Under the pieces are notes generated by a model. That model saw only the letters and a program-made list of their open reading frames with translations. It was not told the origin of the DNA and ran no database searches. The position numbers and the translations under genes are program-made. From Prauserella flavalba (lineage in GTDB: Bacteria; Actinomycetota; Actinomycetes; Mycobacteriales; Pseudonocardiaceae), in NCBI RefSeq assembly GCF_003202235.1, contig NZ_MASU01000005.1, forward strand, positions 1,674,001 to 1,738,000: DNA of 64,000 bases. The letters are read 5' to 3'. Position 1 is the first letter of the stretch. Each line of letters starts with the position of its first letter. Of this stretch, positions 33,160 to 42,040 are shown in pieces.

Positions 33160-34728
33160 ATGTCCACAATGGATCCGGCGAACCTGCTGCGCAAAAGCGC
33201 CCGTCTGTTCGGGACCAACCTCGCCGTCGTCTGCGAGGGACGTCGGCAGACCTATGGTGAGCTGTTCGACCGCGCGATCCGGCTCGCGAACGCGTTGCGG
33301 GACGCGGGTGTCCGGCCGGGCGAGCGCGTCGCGATGCTGGGCGACAACGCGTTCGAAAGCCTCGAGCAGATCGCGGGACTGGCCGTGGGCGGGTACGTGC
33401 GGTGCGCGCTCTACGCGCACGACTCACCGGAGCGGCACCACTACCTGCTCGACCTCGTGGGCGCGCGGGCGCTGATCGTGCAGGACAGGTACTACGACGC
33501 GGTGGCGCCGCTACTGGCCGAACTCCCCGGGCTGAACACGGTCCTGGTGCTCGGGAAGAGCCCGGCGGGAGCGCGCTCCTACGCCGACGCGCTGGCGGCC
33601 GCGTCGCCGGACGACCCCGGGGTACCGGTGGCCGAGGACGACCCGCACATCATCCGGTTCTCGGCAGGCACCACGGGTAAGCCGAAGGGCATCCTGCACA
33701 CGGTGGGCGGCTGGATGGACATGGGCAACGAGATCGCGCTCGTCGTCCCGAGGTTCACCGAGCGGGACCGGTACCTGGTCCCGGCTCCCCTCGGCCACGC
33801 CGCGGGCATGTTCGTCTGGCCGCTGCTCGCCGCCGGCGCGGCGTGCGTGGTGATGCCCGCCTACGACACCGCGCGCTTCCTGGAGCTGATCGAGACCGAA
33901 CAGGCGACCCTCGCGCTGGTCGTGCCGACGATCATGCGGATGGTCATCGACCACCCCGACGCGCGGACGCGCGATCTCCGCAGCCTGCGCGCGGTGCTCT
34001 ACGGGACGGCCCCGGCTCCCGCGGCGACGCTCACGGAGGCGATCGCCTTGTGGGGCAACATCATGTACCAGGTCTACGGGCAGAGTGAAGGGCTGCCCAT
34101 GACCGTGCTGGCCCCCGAGCACCACGTGGTGGACGGCACCGAGCAGCAGCGCCGCCGGCTGCGCTCGGCGGGGCGGCCGACACCGAACTCCGACATCGTC
34201 ATCCTCGACGACGACGGCAACCGCCTGCCGCCGGGCGAGATCGGCGAGATCGCGGGCCTCACGCCCGGCCGCATGCGCGAGCTGTGGGGCAGCCCCGAGG
34301 CCACCGCGGAGCGGTTCACGCCCGACGGGTACCTGCGCACCAGGGACATGGGTTTCCTGTCCGAGGACGGGTTCCTCTTCCTGAGTGACCGCAAGGAGGA
34401 CACCATCATCTCCGGCGGTTACAACATCTGGCCCACGGAGCTGGAGGACGCACTCACCGGACATCCCGCGGTGTCCGAGGCGGCCGTGGTCGGGGTCCCG
34501 CACGACAAATGGGGCGAGACACCGCACGCCGTGGTGGTCCTGCGCGACGGCGCGCACGCGTCCGAGGACGAACTCGTCGCCTGGACGCGGGAAAGGCTCG
34601 GCGCGGTGAAGAAGGTGACGGCGGTGCACTTCGCGCAGTCCCTGCCGCGCTCGCCGATCGGCAAGATCCTGCGCCGGGTGCTGCGCGAGCAGCTCGCATC
34701 CGAAACCGGCACGAAGACTGAAGGGTAG
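33160..34728 (+). CDS. AMP-dependent acyl-CoA synthetase/ligase
   Basis: A 522-aa ANL-superfamily ligase that activates a carboxylate through an acyl-AMP to the CoA thioester. Motifs are FSAGTTGKPKGILHT (P-loop, A3), YGTAPAP (A4), YQVYGQSEG (A5), YLRTRDMGFLSEDGFLFLSDRKEDTIISGGYNIWPTELE (A7-A8) and SPIGKILRR with the catalytic lysine (A10). The pocket is not diagnostic; aromatic or alicyclic acids are common in this clade. It starts 5 bp after the SMP-30 stop and is followed 2 bp later by the SDR, so the three act together. Confidence 0.92.
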   Translation: MSTMDPANLLRKSARLFGTNLAVVCEGRRQTYGELFDRAIRLANALRDAGVRPGERVAMLGDNAFESLEQIAGLAVGGYVRCALYAHDSPERHHYLLDLVGARALIVQDRYYDAVAPLLAELPGLNTVLVLGKSPAGARSYADALAAASPDDPGVPVAEDDPHIIRFSAGTTGKPKGILHTVGGWMDMGNEIALVVPRFTERDRYLVPAPLGHAAGMFVWPLLAAGAACVVMPAYDTARFLELIETEQATLALVVPTIMRMVIDHPDARTRDLRSLRAVLYGTAPAPAATLTEAIALWGNIMYQVYGQSEGLPMTVLAPEHHVVDGTEQQRRRLRSAGRPTPNSDIVILDDDGNRLPPGEIGEIAGLTPGRMRELWGSPEATAERFTPDGYLRTRDMGFLSEDGFLFLSDRKEDTIISGGYNIWPTELEDALTGHPAVSEAAVVGVPHDKWGETPHAVVVLRDGAHASEDELVAWTRERLGAVKKVTAVHFAQSLPRSPIGKILRRVLREQLASETGTKTEG

Positions 34729-34730
34729 CG

Positions 34731-35492
34731 ATGTTCCCCCGACTCAGAGACAAGGTCGCGATCGTGACCGGTGCCGCCCACGGTATCGGCGAGGCGGCCG
34801 CCCGCCGGTTCGTCGCCGAGGGGGCGAAGGTGGTGCTGGCCGATGTCTCGGAACGGGGGCTTCGCGCACTGAGCGCCGAACTCGGCGACGCCGCGCTGGC
34901 CGTCCGGTGCGACGTGGCGGACGAGGCGGACGTCTCCGCGGCCGTCCTCCGCGCCGTCGGTGAGTTCGGCGGCCTCGACATCCTGTTCAACAACGCGGCC
35001 ATCGGCTCCCGTGGGCACATCGTCGAACTGGACCTGGCCGACTGGGACCGGGTGTTCGCGGTGAACGTCGGCGGGGTGCTGCACGGCATCCGTGCCGCGG
35101 TGCCCGCGATGCGCGAGCGCGGAGGCGGCGCGATCCTCAACACGTCCTCGCTCGTCGGCCGCCGAGGGGGTCCGGGGATCGCCGCCTACGCGGCGTCGAA
35201 GGCCGCCGTCGAGTCCGTCACCAGGTCGGCGGCACTGGAGCTGCGGCCGGACGGTATCCGCGTCAACGCGCTCGTGCCCGCGATGATCAGGACCCGCGCC
35301 GCCGACGCGAGCGCCCCGTTTCTCGGTGAGGCGCTCGGCACCGACGTCGCGGGCTACCTCGAGCAGCGGCAGGGCCGGTGGGGCGAGCCTGCGGAGGTCG
35401 CCGCCGTCGCCGCCCACCTCGTCAGCGACGAGGCCTCCTTCGTCACCGGTCAGGCCTACGTGCTCGACAACGGCGCGACCGCGCACGCCTGA
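34731..35492 (+). CDS. SDR-family NAD(P)-dependent oxidoreductase
   Basis: A 253-aa classical short-chain dehydrogenase: TGAAHGIG (residues 13-20), NNAA (about 86), a serine in NTSSLVG, and YAASKAAVES (catalytic Tyr/Lys, about 152-156). Asp after beta-2 (VVLADVSE) favours NAD(H). It is third in the SMP-30/ligase/SDR operon, so it probably oxidises a hydroxyl of the lactone-derived acid or acyl-CoA. Its last 37 bases overlap the 3' end of the convergent exporter gene. Confidence 0.92.
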   Translation: MFPRLRDKVAIVTGAAHGIGEAAARRFVAEGAKVVLADVSERGLRALSAELGDAALAVRCDVADEADVSAAVLRAVGEFGGLDILFNNAAIGSRGHIVELDLADWDRVFAVNVGGVLHGIRAAVPAMRERGGGAILNTSSLVGRRGGPGIAAYAASKAAVESVTRSAALELRPDGIRVNALVPAMIRTRAADASAPFLGEALGTDVAGYLEQRQGRWGEPAEVAAVAAHLVSDEASFVTGQAYVLDNGATAHA

Positions 35493-37033
35493 GCCGGACC
35501 GGCCGGCGAGGGCTCAGGCCGGACGGCGTCCTTCGTCCTGCGCAGCACGACCATGCCGGCCACCGCGAAGACCACGACCACGGTGGCGCCGATGACCGCG
35601 ACGGTGGCCAGGCCGCTGGTGAAGGCGTCCCGCGCCGAGGCCAGGAGCGTCCCGGCGGCCTGGTGGTCGAGCGTGCCCGCCGCGTTGACCGCGCCAGCCA
35701 GGCTCTCGGAGGCCTCGGCGGCCGCGCCGGCCGGGACATGGCCGGGAACGCTCACATCGTGCCGGTAGACGGCCGTGCCCACGCTCCCGAACACCGCGAT
35801 CCCCATCGCGATGCCGAACTCGGCGCTGGTCTCCGACATCGCCGAGGCGGCCCCGGCCTTGCGCGGCGGCACCGAGCCGACCACCATCTCGGTGCAGAGC
35901 ACCCCCTGCGGCCCCATCCCGAAGCCGGCCACCGACAGGCCGAGCACCACCAGCACGACGCCGTTGCCGCCGCCGGCCTGGGTGAACAGCAGGATCCCCG
36001 CCGCGGCCACGAGCATCCCGAAGCCGAGCACGAACTCCGGGCGGATCCGCTTGGCCAGCCGCGGCGCGACGAGCGACCCGATCACCACGGCGATCGCCTG
36101 CGGCACCAGCGCGACACCGGCCTGCGCCGCCGACAGGCCCTCGACCAGCTGAAGGTACTGACTGACCAGCAGGAAGACGCCACCCATCGTGATCGCCCCG
36201 ACGAGCATGATGCTCAGTGCGGCCGTGAACGTCCGGTTGCGGAACAGGCCGAGATCCAGCATCGGGTCGGCGAGCCGCCGCTGACGCCGCGCGAACAGCA
36301 CGCCGAGGCCGAGCCCGGCCGCGAGCACGACCAGGCTGCGCGTGTCCGGCCCGCCCTTCGCGATCTCCTTCAGCGCGAACACCACGGGCAGGATCGCGCC
36401 GAGCGAGAGGAGCACGCTCGCGAGGTCGAGCCTGCCCGCGTGCTCGTCGCGGTACTCCGGCAACAACCTGGGCGCCGTGGCCAGCAGGAGCACCATGACC
36501 GGCACGGCGAGCAGGAAGACCGCGCCCCACCACGCGACCTCCAGCAGCAGGCCACCGACGAGCGGCCCGACCACCATGCCACCCATGAAGCAGCTCATCC
36601 ACACGGCGATCGCGGTGCCGCGCTGCCTCGGGTCCGGGAACATGTTGCTGATCAACGCCAAGGTGGAGGGCATCAGCGTCGCTCCGGCGATGCCCAGCAG
36701 GGCCCTCGCCCCGATGAGCATCGCCGGGCTGACCGCGAACGCCGCCGCCACCGACGCCATCCCGAACGCGGCGCCACCGATCATGAGCAGCTTCCGGCGC
36801 CCGATCCGGTCGCCCAGCGTGCCCATCGTGACCAGGAACCCCGCGACCAGGAACCCGTAGCTGTCGATGATCCAGAGCAGCTCGGTGCTGCTGGGCCGCA
36901 GGTCGGCGGCCAGCTGTGGCACCGCGAGGTGCAGCACGCTCATGTCCAACGACAGCAGCAGGGTCGGCAGGGCCAGCACCGCCAGCCCCGTCCACTCGCG
37001 GCGCCCCGCCAGCGCGTTCGTCTGCACCGTCAT
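35456..37033 (-). CDS. MFS transporter, DHA2 (EmrB/QacA, 14-TM) family
   Basis: A 525-aa, 14-TM drug:H+ antiporter-type protein. It shows LDMSVLHLAVPQLAADL (TM1 motif D1), WIIDSYGFLVAGFLVTMGTLGDRIGRRKLLMIG (TM2-loop motif A) and the antiporter motif C in GIAGATLMPSTLALISNMF and MVVGPLVGGLLLEVAWW. Members export multiple drugs or toxic metabolites. The ATG at 37033 is preceded by an in-frame GTG. It is convergent with, and overlaps by 37 bp, the SDR gene. No regulator is adjacent upstream; the 103-bp gap to the aldolase gene contains only short GTCGAA/TTCGAC half-sites. Confidence 0.9.
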   Translation of the reverse strand: MTVQTNALAGRREWTGLAVLALPTLLLSLDMSVLHLAVPQLAADLRPSSTELLWIIDSYGFLVAGFLVTMGTLGDRIGRRKLLMIGGAAFGMASVAAAFAVSPAMLIGARALLGIAGATLMPSTLALISNMFPDPRQRGTAIAVWMSCFMGGMVVGPLVGGLLLEVAWWGAVFLLAVPVMVLLLATAPRLLPEYRDEHAGRLDLASVLLSLGAILPVVFALKEIAKGGPDTRSLVVLAAGLGLGVLFARRQRRLADPMLDLGLFRNRTFTAALSIMLVGAITMGGVFLLVSQYLQLVEGLSAAQAGVALVPQAIAVVIGSLVAPRLAKRIRPEFVLGFGMLVAAAGILLFTQAGGGNGVVLVVLGLSVAGFGMGPQGVLCTEMVVGSVPPRKAGAASAMSETSAEFGIAMGIAVFGSVGTAVYRHDVSVPGHVPAGAAAEASESLAGAVNAAGTLDHQAAGTLLASARDAFTSGLATVAVIGATVVVVFAVAGMVVLRRTKDAVRPEPSPAGPAQACAVAPLSST

Positions 37034-37136
37034 CACCCGTCTCCGTGGTCTAGATCCTTACCTCTCACCACTACGTCGAACGGGTTCGCGCGATTTCGAC
37101 AGCCACGGGCGACTGTTTCGACGGGTTATGGCCGCC

Positions 37137-37772
37137 TCATGCGTGATGCAGGGAGCGGTAGGCCGCCTCCGGGAACGCGGTCGTCGTGTCGCCGAGACAC
37201 AGCGCACGGTAGGTCGCGATCGCCGCTTCCTCCAGATTCATGGCCCGCCGGAACGCCATGCCGACGTCCTCCCCCAGCGCCGAGCAGCCGTGGTTGCCCA
37301 TGATCACGCAGTTGTGGACCCTGGCCTCCTCGGCCGCCGTGTCGGCCAGCTCGTCCGAGCCGTTGGGATAGTAGTCGGTGCGCCCCACCGACTTCACGTA
37401 CACGGCATGGTCCAAAGTGAACAGCCGGACCGGATGACCGAGTGCGTCGACGAGCACCGCGTGCTGCGGGTGGATGTGGATCACGGAGTTCACGTCGTCA
37501 CGAACCCGGTAGGTGCGCTGGTGCAGCTTCCATTCGCTCGACGGCGACGGGTGGCCGCCGACCACCTCGCCGTCGAGGTTCATCGTGCTGAAGTCCGCGG
37601 GTTCGAGCCGGTCGAGCCAGGTGCCCGACGCGGTGACCACGAACTCGGCCGTACCGGGCAGCCGGGCCGACAGGTTGCCTCCGCTGGCGAGCACGAGACC
37701 ACGTTCGACCGCCATCCGGCCGACGTCGATCAGCTGCTCGACGAGCTCGCCGACGGTGGTTGCCTTCTTCAT
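37137..37772 (-). CDS. Class II aldolase/adducin-family protein (FucA/AraD-like)
   Basis: A 211-aa zinc-dependent aldolase-fold protein. Zinc histidines appear in VIHIHPQHAV (H99, H101) with a third in MGNHGCSALG (about 157). The catalytic acid/base Glu is E80 in SSEWKLH, and the phosphate-binding signature is ASGGNLSARL (about 29-38). The family cleaves fuculose-1-P, ribulose-1-P or epimerises ribulose-5-P. HIHP replaces the more common HTHS, so the substrate is uncertain. The ATG overlaps the SorC regulator stop by 1 bp (TAATG). It should cleave a phosphorylated sugar formed by the kinases of this locus. Confidence 0.9.
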   Translation of the reverse strand: MKKATTVGELVEQLIDVGRMAVERGLVLASGGNLSARLPGTAEFVVTASGTWLDRLEPADFSTMNLDGEVVGGHPSPSSEWKLHQRTYRVRDDVNSVIHIHPQHAVLVDALGHPVRLFTLDHAVYVKSVGRTDYYPNGSDELADTAAEEARVHNCVIMGNHGCSALGEDVGMAFRRAMNLEEAAIATYRALCLGDTTTAFPEAAYRSLHHA

Positions 37773-38770
37773 TACCCACTCTTTCTCTTGTCGGATGCCG
37801 CCTTGGTGAGAGCCTTCGCGGTGTCGACGTCGGTGACCACCATGTTCATCAGCCCAGTCCGCAGCGCGGTCTCGAGCGCGTGCACCTTGTGCGGGCCGAA
37901 CGACACCGCGACGCGATGCGGAATCGCCGTCAGTTCCTCCAGGGAGAGCCCGACCACGCGCTCGTCCACCTCCCCGCCGACGCTGCGTCCGGTGGTGTCG
38001 AAGAACCGGGCGGAGATGTCGCCCACCGCGCCGTTCGCGACCAGCTGCCGCTGCTCGGACCGGCCGAGCACATCGATGAGGATGCCGGACCTGGGGTCCA
38101 TGCCGCCGACGCCGGCGATCAACAGGTCGGCGCCCGCCGCCAGCTGCATGGTCTCCCGCACGCCGGGGTCGGCACGGAAGGCCGCGGCGGTCTCGGGCGT
38201 CGAGGCGAGGATCGGCGCGGGCAGGTGGTAGGTCCGTGCTCCGAACGCGGTGCCGAGCCGCAGCGCCAGCTCGTGCGGGTTCATGCCCCGGGAGATGCCA
38301 CCCCAGCTGCCGGCCAGCGGCACGAACCCGAGGTCCGGCGTGGGTTCGGCGTGGACGTGCGGCACGATCGCGGCGACGCTGGACGACAGCCCCACCGCGA
38401 CGGTGCCCGACGTGGGCACGAGCGCACGCAGGCACTGCGCCCCGGTCATGCCCACCGAATCGGCGGTGCGCCGCTCGTCGGCGAAGCTCGGCGCGATCCA
38501 GACCTGCTGCAGGCCGAACCGGCCGACCAGCGCGGCTTCCAGGTCGTCGAACGGGCTGGCCGAGCTGTGGATCCTGATCTCGACGATGCCGGAGCGGCGC
38601 GCGTCGGCGAGCAGCCGGGTCACCTTCACCCGGGAGAGCCCGAGCAGCTCGCCGATCTCCTGGTGGGTCATGCCGTGCTGGTAGTGCAGGCGCGCGACGC
38701 GGCCCTGCAGCTCTCGCGACTCCATGAGCTGAACATCCGTTCTTGTGACCGAGCGTAGGTTCACGCTCAT
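37772..38770 (-). CDS. SorC/DeoR-like sugar-binding transcriptional regulator
   Basis: A 332-aa SorC-family regulator. The N-terminal HTH is RVARLHYQHGMTHQEIGELLGLSRVKVTRLLADARRSGIVEI (about 24-65). The large C-terminal sugar-phosphate-binding domain follows (VWIAPSF, GLSSSVAAI, GSWGGISRGMNPHELALRLGTAFGARTYHLPAP, GVGGMDPRSG, HRVAVSFGPHKVHALETALRTGLMNMVVTD). Such proteins respond to phosphorylated sugars. TGAACA-type palindromes at both divergent promoters of the locus (41885-41898, 42016-42029) are the probable operators. ATG 38770 has GAGG upstream; M at 38725 is an alternative. Confidence 0.92.
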   Translation of the reverse strand: MSVNLRSVTRTDVQLMESRELQGRVARLHYQHGMTHQEIGELLGLSRVKVTRLLADARRSGIVEIRIHSSASPFDDLEAALVGRFGLQQVWIAPSFADERRTADSVGMTGAQCLRALVPTSGTVAVGLSSSVAAIVPHVHAEPTPDLGFVPLAGSWGGISRGMNPHELALRLGTAFGARTYHLPAPILASTPETAAAFRADPGVRETMQLAAGADLLIAGVGGMDPRSGILIDVLGRSEQRQLVANGAVGDISARFFDTTGRSVGGEVDERVVGLSLEELTAIPHRVAVSFGPHKVHALETALRTGLMNMVVTDVDTAKALTKAASDKRKSG

Positions 38771-38819
38771 CTTGCCTCGTCCGCGACGGCTCCGTCGACC
38801 GGCCCGGCCCTGGTGCCGG

Positions 38820-39587
38820 TCACCAGCACGTGAAGCCCCCGTCCACCAGCAGGTCGACCCCGGTGCAGTAGCGCGCGGCATCCGAGCAGAGGAACACCGC
38901 GGGGCCCATGAGATCGTCCACTGTGGCCATCCGGCCCAGCGGGATGTCGCGCGCCCACGCCTCGCGCAGCTCCGCCACCTCGGGCCGTGCGGTCAGCGGC
39001 GTGAGCGTGTATCCCGGCGAGATCGCGTTGACCCGCACTCCCCTGTCCGCCCACTCGACCGCCAGCGATTTCGTCAGGTGGGCGACACCGGCCTTCGAGG
39101 CGTTGTAGTTGGCCTGCAAGAGACCCCGGTTGGCGATGGTCGCCGACATCGAGGCCGTGTTCAGGATGGCGCCGCCGCCCTGCGCCAGCATGACCCTGGC
39201 CTCGGCCTGAGCGCACAGGAACACACCGGTCAGGTTGACGTCCACGACCCGGCGCCAGTGGCCGGGGTCGAGCCGCTCCGAGGGCACGTCGCCGATCGCG
39301 ATCCCCGCGTTGTTGCACGCGACGGACAGGCCGCCGAGCTCGGCGACCGTCCGCTGGACGGCGGCCTCCACGGCGTCGGCGTCGGTGACGTCGGCGGCGA
39401 TCGCGATCGCGCGGCGGCCGTGCCGGGTCACCGCTTCCGCGGTGCGCTCGGCGAGCGCACCGTCCTTGTCGACGCACGCGACGTCGGCTCCCGCCTCGGC
39501 GAAGGCGAGGGCGATCGCCTCGCCGATGCCCTGGCCCGAACCGGTGACGAGGGCCTGCCTGCCGGTCAGTGAGAAGTCGGGTTTCAT
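38820..39587 (-). CDS. SDR-family sugar/polyol dehydrogenase
   Basis: A 255-aa classical SDR: TGSGQGIGEAIALAF (about 15-29), DVACVDKD (Asp at the end of beta-2 favours NAD), CNNAG (about 90), NTASMS and YNASKAGVAHL (catalytic Tyr/Lys). Its ATG overlaps the PfkB-kinase stop by 4 bp, and it lies upstream of the SorC regulator with 49 bp between. In a polyol locus with an RbtT-type permease it most likely oxidises the imported polyol to a ketose, or interconverts ketose and sugar; the substrate is inferred. Confidence 0.9.
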   Translation of the reverse strand: MKPDFSLTGRQALVTGSGQGIGEAIALAFAEAGADVACVDKDGALAERTAEAVTRHGRRAIAIAADVTDADAVEAAVQRTVAELGGLSVACNNAGIAIGDVPSERLDPGHWRRVVDVNLTGVFLCAQAEARVMLAQGGGAILNTASMSATIANRGLLQANYNASKAGVAHLTKSLAVEWADRGVRVNAISPGYTLTPLTARPEVAELREAWARDIPLGRMATVDDLMGPAVFLCSDAARYCTGVDLLVDGGFTCW

Positions 39588-40555
39588 CGGCTCGTCCTTT
39601 CCTGGTGCCGCCGTGGGGTGGTCGCCATGAACCGGGTGAGCGCGGCGCGGTCGGTGAGGCCCGCGTCGGAGCCGAGCCCGGTCGCGACGAGGCTGCCGCA
39701 GGCGAGTCCGAGCTCCAGTGCCGTCTCCTCGGACGCGCCCTCCACGAGCCCGGTGATGAACCCGGCCGCGAACGCGTCGCCGCAGCCCGTCGTGTCGACG
39801 ACGTCGACGTCGTAGGCGGGCCTGCGCAATCCGCCGCCGCCCCGCGCGGTCAGCTCGGCGCCGTCGCCGCCCTTGGTGATGACGACGCAGCCCGCTCCCG
39901 CGTCGAGGAGGAACCTCGCCGCCTCGGCGCTGTCGCCGGTGCCCGCCAGCGACAGCGCGTCCTCGTGGCTGGGGAACACGTAGTCCACAAAGGGCAGTAC
40001 GGGCAGCAGCGCGGCGAGGTCGGCGTCGGTGTCCCCGGTCGGGATCAGGTCCAGGGTGGTGATCAGGCCCCGGCGCTTGGCCCGCTCCAGCATCCGCGCG
40101 GCGGGATCACCGTCCAGCCGCGGCAGCAGGCACGTGCCGCCGAGGTGGAACACCGTGGTCTCCGCCAGGTCGGACCACGGCACGTGATCCGCCTCGAGCA
40201 TCGCGTTGGCACCTACCACATGCAGGGCGGGGCGGCTGCCGTCCGGCCGGATCGGCAGCATCGTCGCCGAGGTCGGAACACCGGGATGCTCGGTGAGCCA
40301 CGCGCACCCGACGCCCTCGCCGAGCATCTTCTGCCGCAGGAACCCGCCGAGTGAGTCGTCGCCGAGCGCGCCGACGCTCTCCACGCGCACCCCGAGCCGG
40401 GCGAGGTCGACGGACGTCGCGGCGGCCGTGCCGGCGACGGTGATCGCGATCTCGTCGATCCGGCGCATGCCCTGTCCTGGCGGGATCTCGGTGACCGGCC
40501 TGCCCAGCACGTCGACGATGTGCAGGCCGACGCTGACGACGTCGTTGGCGCTCAC
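39584..40555 (-). CDS. PfkB-family carbohydrate kinase
   Basis: A 323-aa ribokinase-fold kinase. The C-terminal signature DTTGCGDAFAAGFITGL contains the catalytic Asp (about 258); the oxyanion motif reads GCGD instead of the more common GAGD. N-terminal strands VSVGLHIVDVLGRPV and TVAGTAAATSVDLARLGVRVESVGALGDD match the family's GG.. and G.D regions. It phosphorylates a free sugar or ketose for the class II aldolase. GTG 40555 overlaps the permease stop by 4 bp. The locus also has an FGGY kinase, so two substrates or a bis-phosphorylation may be involved. Confidence 0.9.
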   Translation of the reverse strand: MSANDVVSVGLHIVDVLGRPVTEIPPGQGMRRIDEIAITVAGTAAATSVDLARLGVRVESVGALGDDSLGGFLRQKMLGEGVGCAWLTEHPGVPTSATMLPIRPDGSRPALHVVGANAMLEADHVPWSDLAETTVFHLGGTCLLPRLDGDPAARMLERAKRRGLITTLDLIPTGDTDADLAALLPVLPFVDYVFPSHEDALSLAGTGDSAEAARFLLDAGAGCVVITKGGDGAELTARGGGGLRRPAYDVDVVDTTGCGDAFAAGFITGLVEGASEETALELGLACGSLVATGLGSDAGLTDRAALTRFMATTPRRHQERTSR

Positions 40556-41853
40556 GACGCGGCCACCTCGTCGCGCCCGGGCTTTCCCTCGCCGACGCCC
40601 GCGCGGTCGCCGCGTTCCCGCAGCCCGAAGGTGAGCGCGATCCCGACGGCGTAGAGCGCGGCGAGCAGCCACATCATCCCGCCGACGCCGAACGGGCCGA
40701 GGAAGGCGCGGGCCAGCAGCGGGCCGGTCGCGTTGCTGAGCCCGGCACCGAGGTTCAGGATCGCGACCGCGGCGGCCTTCTGCCGCGGCGCCAGCAGCGG
40801 CACGATCGCGCTCAGGGGCACGTAGGCCGCCATGGCCAGGCCGAGCAGGATCGCCACCGCGATGCTCGCGGCGAAGTTCGGGCCGAACCACTCGGGCACG
40901 TAGTACATCCCGAGGACGGTGATCACGCAGCCGAGCCCGCCGAACCAGGCGACCACGTTGATGCGCCCGATCTTGTCGCCGAGATAGCCGGCGAGGACGT
41001 TGCCGATGATGTTGGCGAAGAGCATCGTGCCCCAGATCGTCTGCCACTGCGGCAACGAGAACCCGACCTCGTTGACCATGTGCGAGGCGAGGAACACCGG
41101 GAAGGCGTAGAAGCACAACGTGTTGATGATGCGGACGACACCGCCGATGCCGACCTTGGGGTGTTCCCGCACGACCGTCAGCCCGCGCACGACCCCGCGC
41201 AGGTTCGTCCACGCGCCCGCCGTGGCCTCGTGGCGGCGCCCGCGCACGAGGAAAAGCACGATGACGCCGCCGGCCACGACGAAGGCCAGCGACACCCACA
41301 TGGTCGCCAGCTCGCCGATGACGGGGATGACCGCACCGGCGAAGTAGGAGCTGAGCACGCCGAGCCCGGCCGTGGAGGCGAACCAGTACCACCCGACCGC
41401 CCTGCCGATCACGGCCTTGGGCGTGTCCATCGTGACCCAGACCAGGAACCCGTAGGCGAAGAACGGGTAGCCGAGACCGCGGATTCCGTAGGACACCAGC
41501 ATGATCTCGTAGTTGCCCGCCGTCACGCCGAAGCCGAGGAAGATCACTTCGAAGAGGGCCCACACCACGAATCCGATGAGCATGACGCGCCGGGGGCCCC
41601 ACGCCTCCGCGAGGGCTCCGGCAAGCCAGGCGGCGACCGCCACGACGACGCCGTAGACGCTGATGAGCGTGGCCACGCCCGCCGTGTCGAACCCCTGGGA
41701 TTCCAGGTACGGACCCAGGAAGCCGAGCTCGATCCCGTCACCGACCATGAAGAGCAGCACCGCGAGATAGCCCCACGCCAGCGAGCGGACGATTCCCTGT
41801 CTCGCGAGCCAGCCCGCGAAGCCGGTGCGTGGTTCCTCGATCGCCTCTGCCAT
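40552..41853 (-). CDS. MFS polyol permease (RbtT/DalT-like)
   Basis: A 433-aa, 12-TM MFS protein with the characteristic N-terminus of ribitol/D-arabinitol permeases (WGYLAVLLFMVGDGIELGFLGPYLESQGF), GYPFFAYGFLVWVTM, VGWYWFASTAGLGVLSSYF, LCFYAFPVFLASHMV and AGYLGDKIGRINVVAWFGG. It imports a polyol or sugar. ATG 41853 has AAAGGAG 10 bp upstream, and a perfect TGAACAATTGTTCA dyad lies 31 bp before it. It heads the permease, PfkB kinase, SDR, SorC, aldolase transcript, with junctions overlapping or close. Confidence 0.9.
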   Translation of the reverse strand: MAEAIEEPRTGFAGWLARQGIVRSLAWGYLAVLLFMVGDGIELGFLGPYLESQGFDTAGVATLISVYGVVVAVAAWLAGALAEAWGPRRVMLIGFVVWALFEVIFLGFGVTAGNYEIMLVSYGIRGLGYPFFAYGFLVWVTMDTPKAVIGRAVGWYWFASTAGLGVLSSYFAGAVIPVIGELATMWVSLAFVVAGGVIVLFLVRGRRHEATAGAWTNLRGVVRGLTVVREHPKVGIGGVVRIINTLCFYAFPVFLASHMVNEVGFSLPQWQTIWGTMLFANIIGNVLAGYLGDKIGRINVVAWFGGLGCVITVLGMYYVPEWFGPNFAASIAVAILLGLAMAAYVPLSAIVPLLAPRQKAAAVAILNLGAGLSNATGPLLARAFLGPFGVGGMMWLLAALYAVGIALTFGLRERGDRAGVGEGKPGRDEVAAS

Positions 41854-41884
41854 GCCGAACTCTCCTTTGAGCCCCAGTCCCGAT

Positions 41885-41898
41885 TGAACAATTGTTCA
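41885..41898. promoter_or_regulatory. SorC-type operator upstream of polyol permease
   Basis: Perfect palindrome TGAACAATTGTTCA, 31 bp upstream of the permease ATG and next to a -10-like CATACT on the minus strand. It is nearly identical to the dyad before the divergent FGGY kinase and resembles DeoR/SorC-type sites in sequence. Confidence 0.65.
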
Positions 41899-41965
41899 GT
41901 ATGATGCACGTCCGGTCGGAGGGTGACCCGCCGGGCCGCTCCTTGTCAAGCCCGGCCGGGGGCGG

Positions 41966-42029
41966 TTGACCGCGCGACGGCAGGGCCGTACGTTGTGAAC
42001 CGTAGAACAAAGCTATGAACTATTGTTCA
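41966..42029 (+). promoter_or_regulatory. Promoter and operator for FGGY kinase/2-hydroxyacid dehydrogenase genes
   Basis: TTGACC (41966-41971), 17-bp spacer, TACGTT (41989-41994), predicted start near 42001. A TGAACTATTGTTCA dyad (42016-42029) lies downstream, 11 bp before the ATG and overlapping the leader. It matches the permease-side operator in 13 of 14 positions, so both arms of the locus are probably repressed by the SorC-like protein. Confidence 0.65.
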
Positions 42030-42040
42030 ATGGAGAGCAG

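Noticed and set aside
39584-41602. 672-codon frame that seems to fuse an unknown N-terminal part to the PfkB kinase
   Set aside because: The N-terminal portion is the permease gene read in another frame; the kinase proper starts at GTG 40555 overlapping the permease stop.
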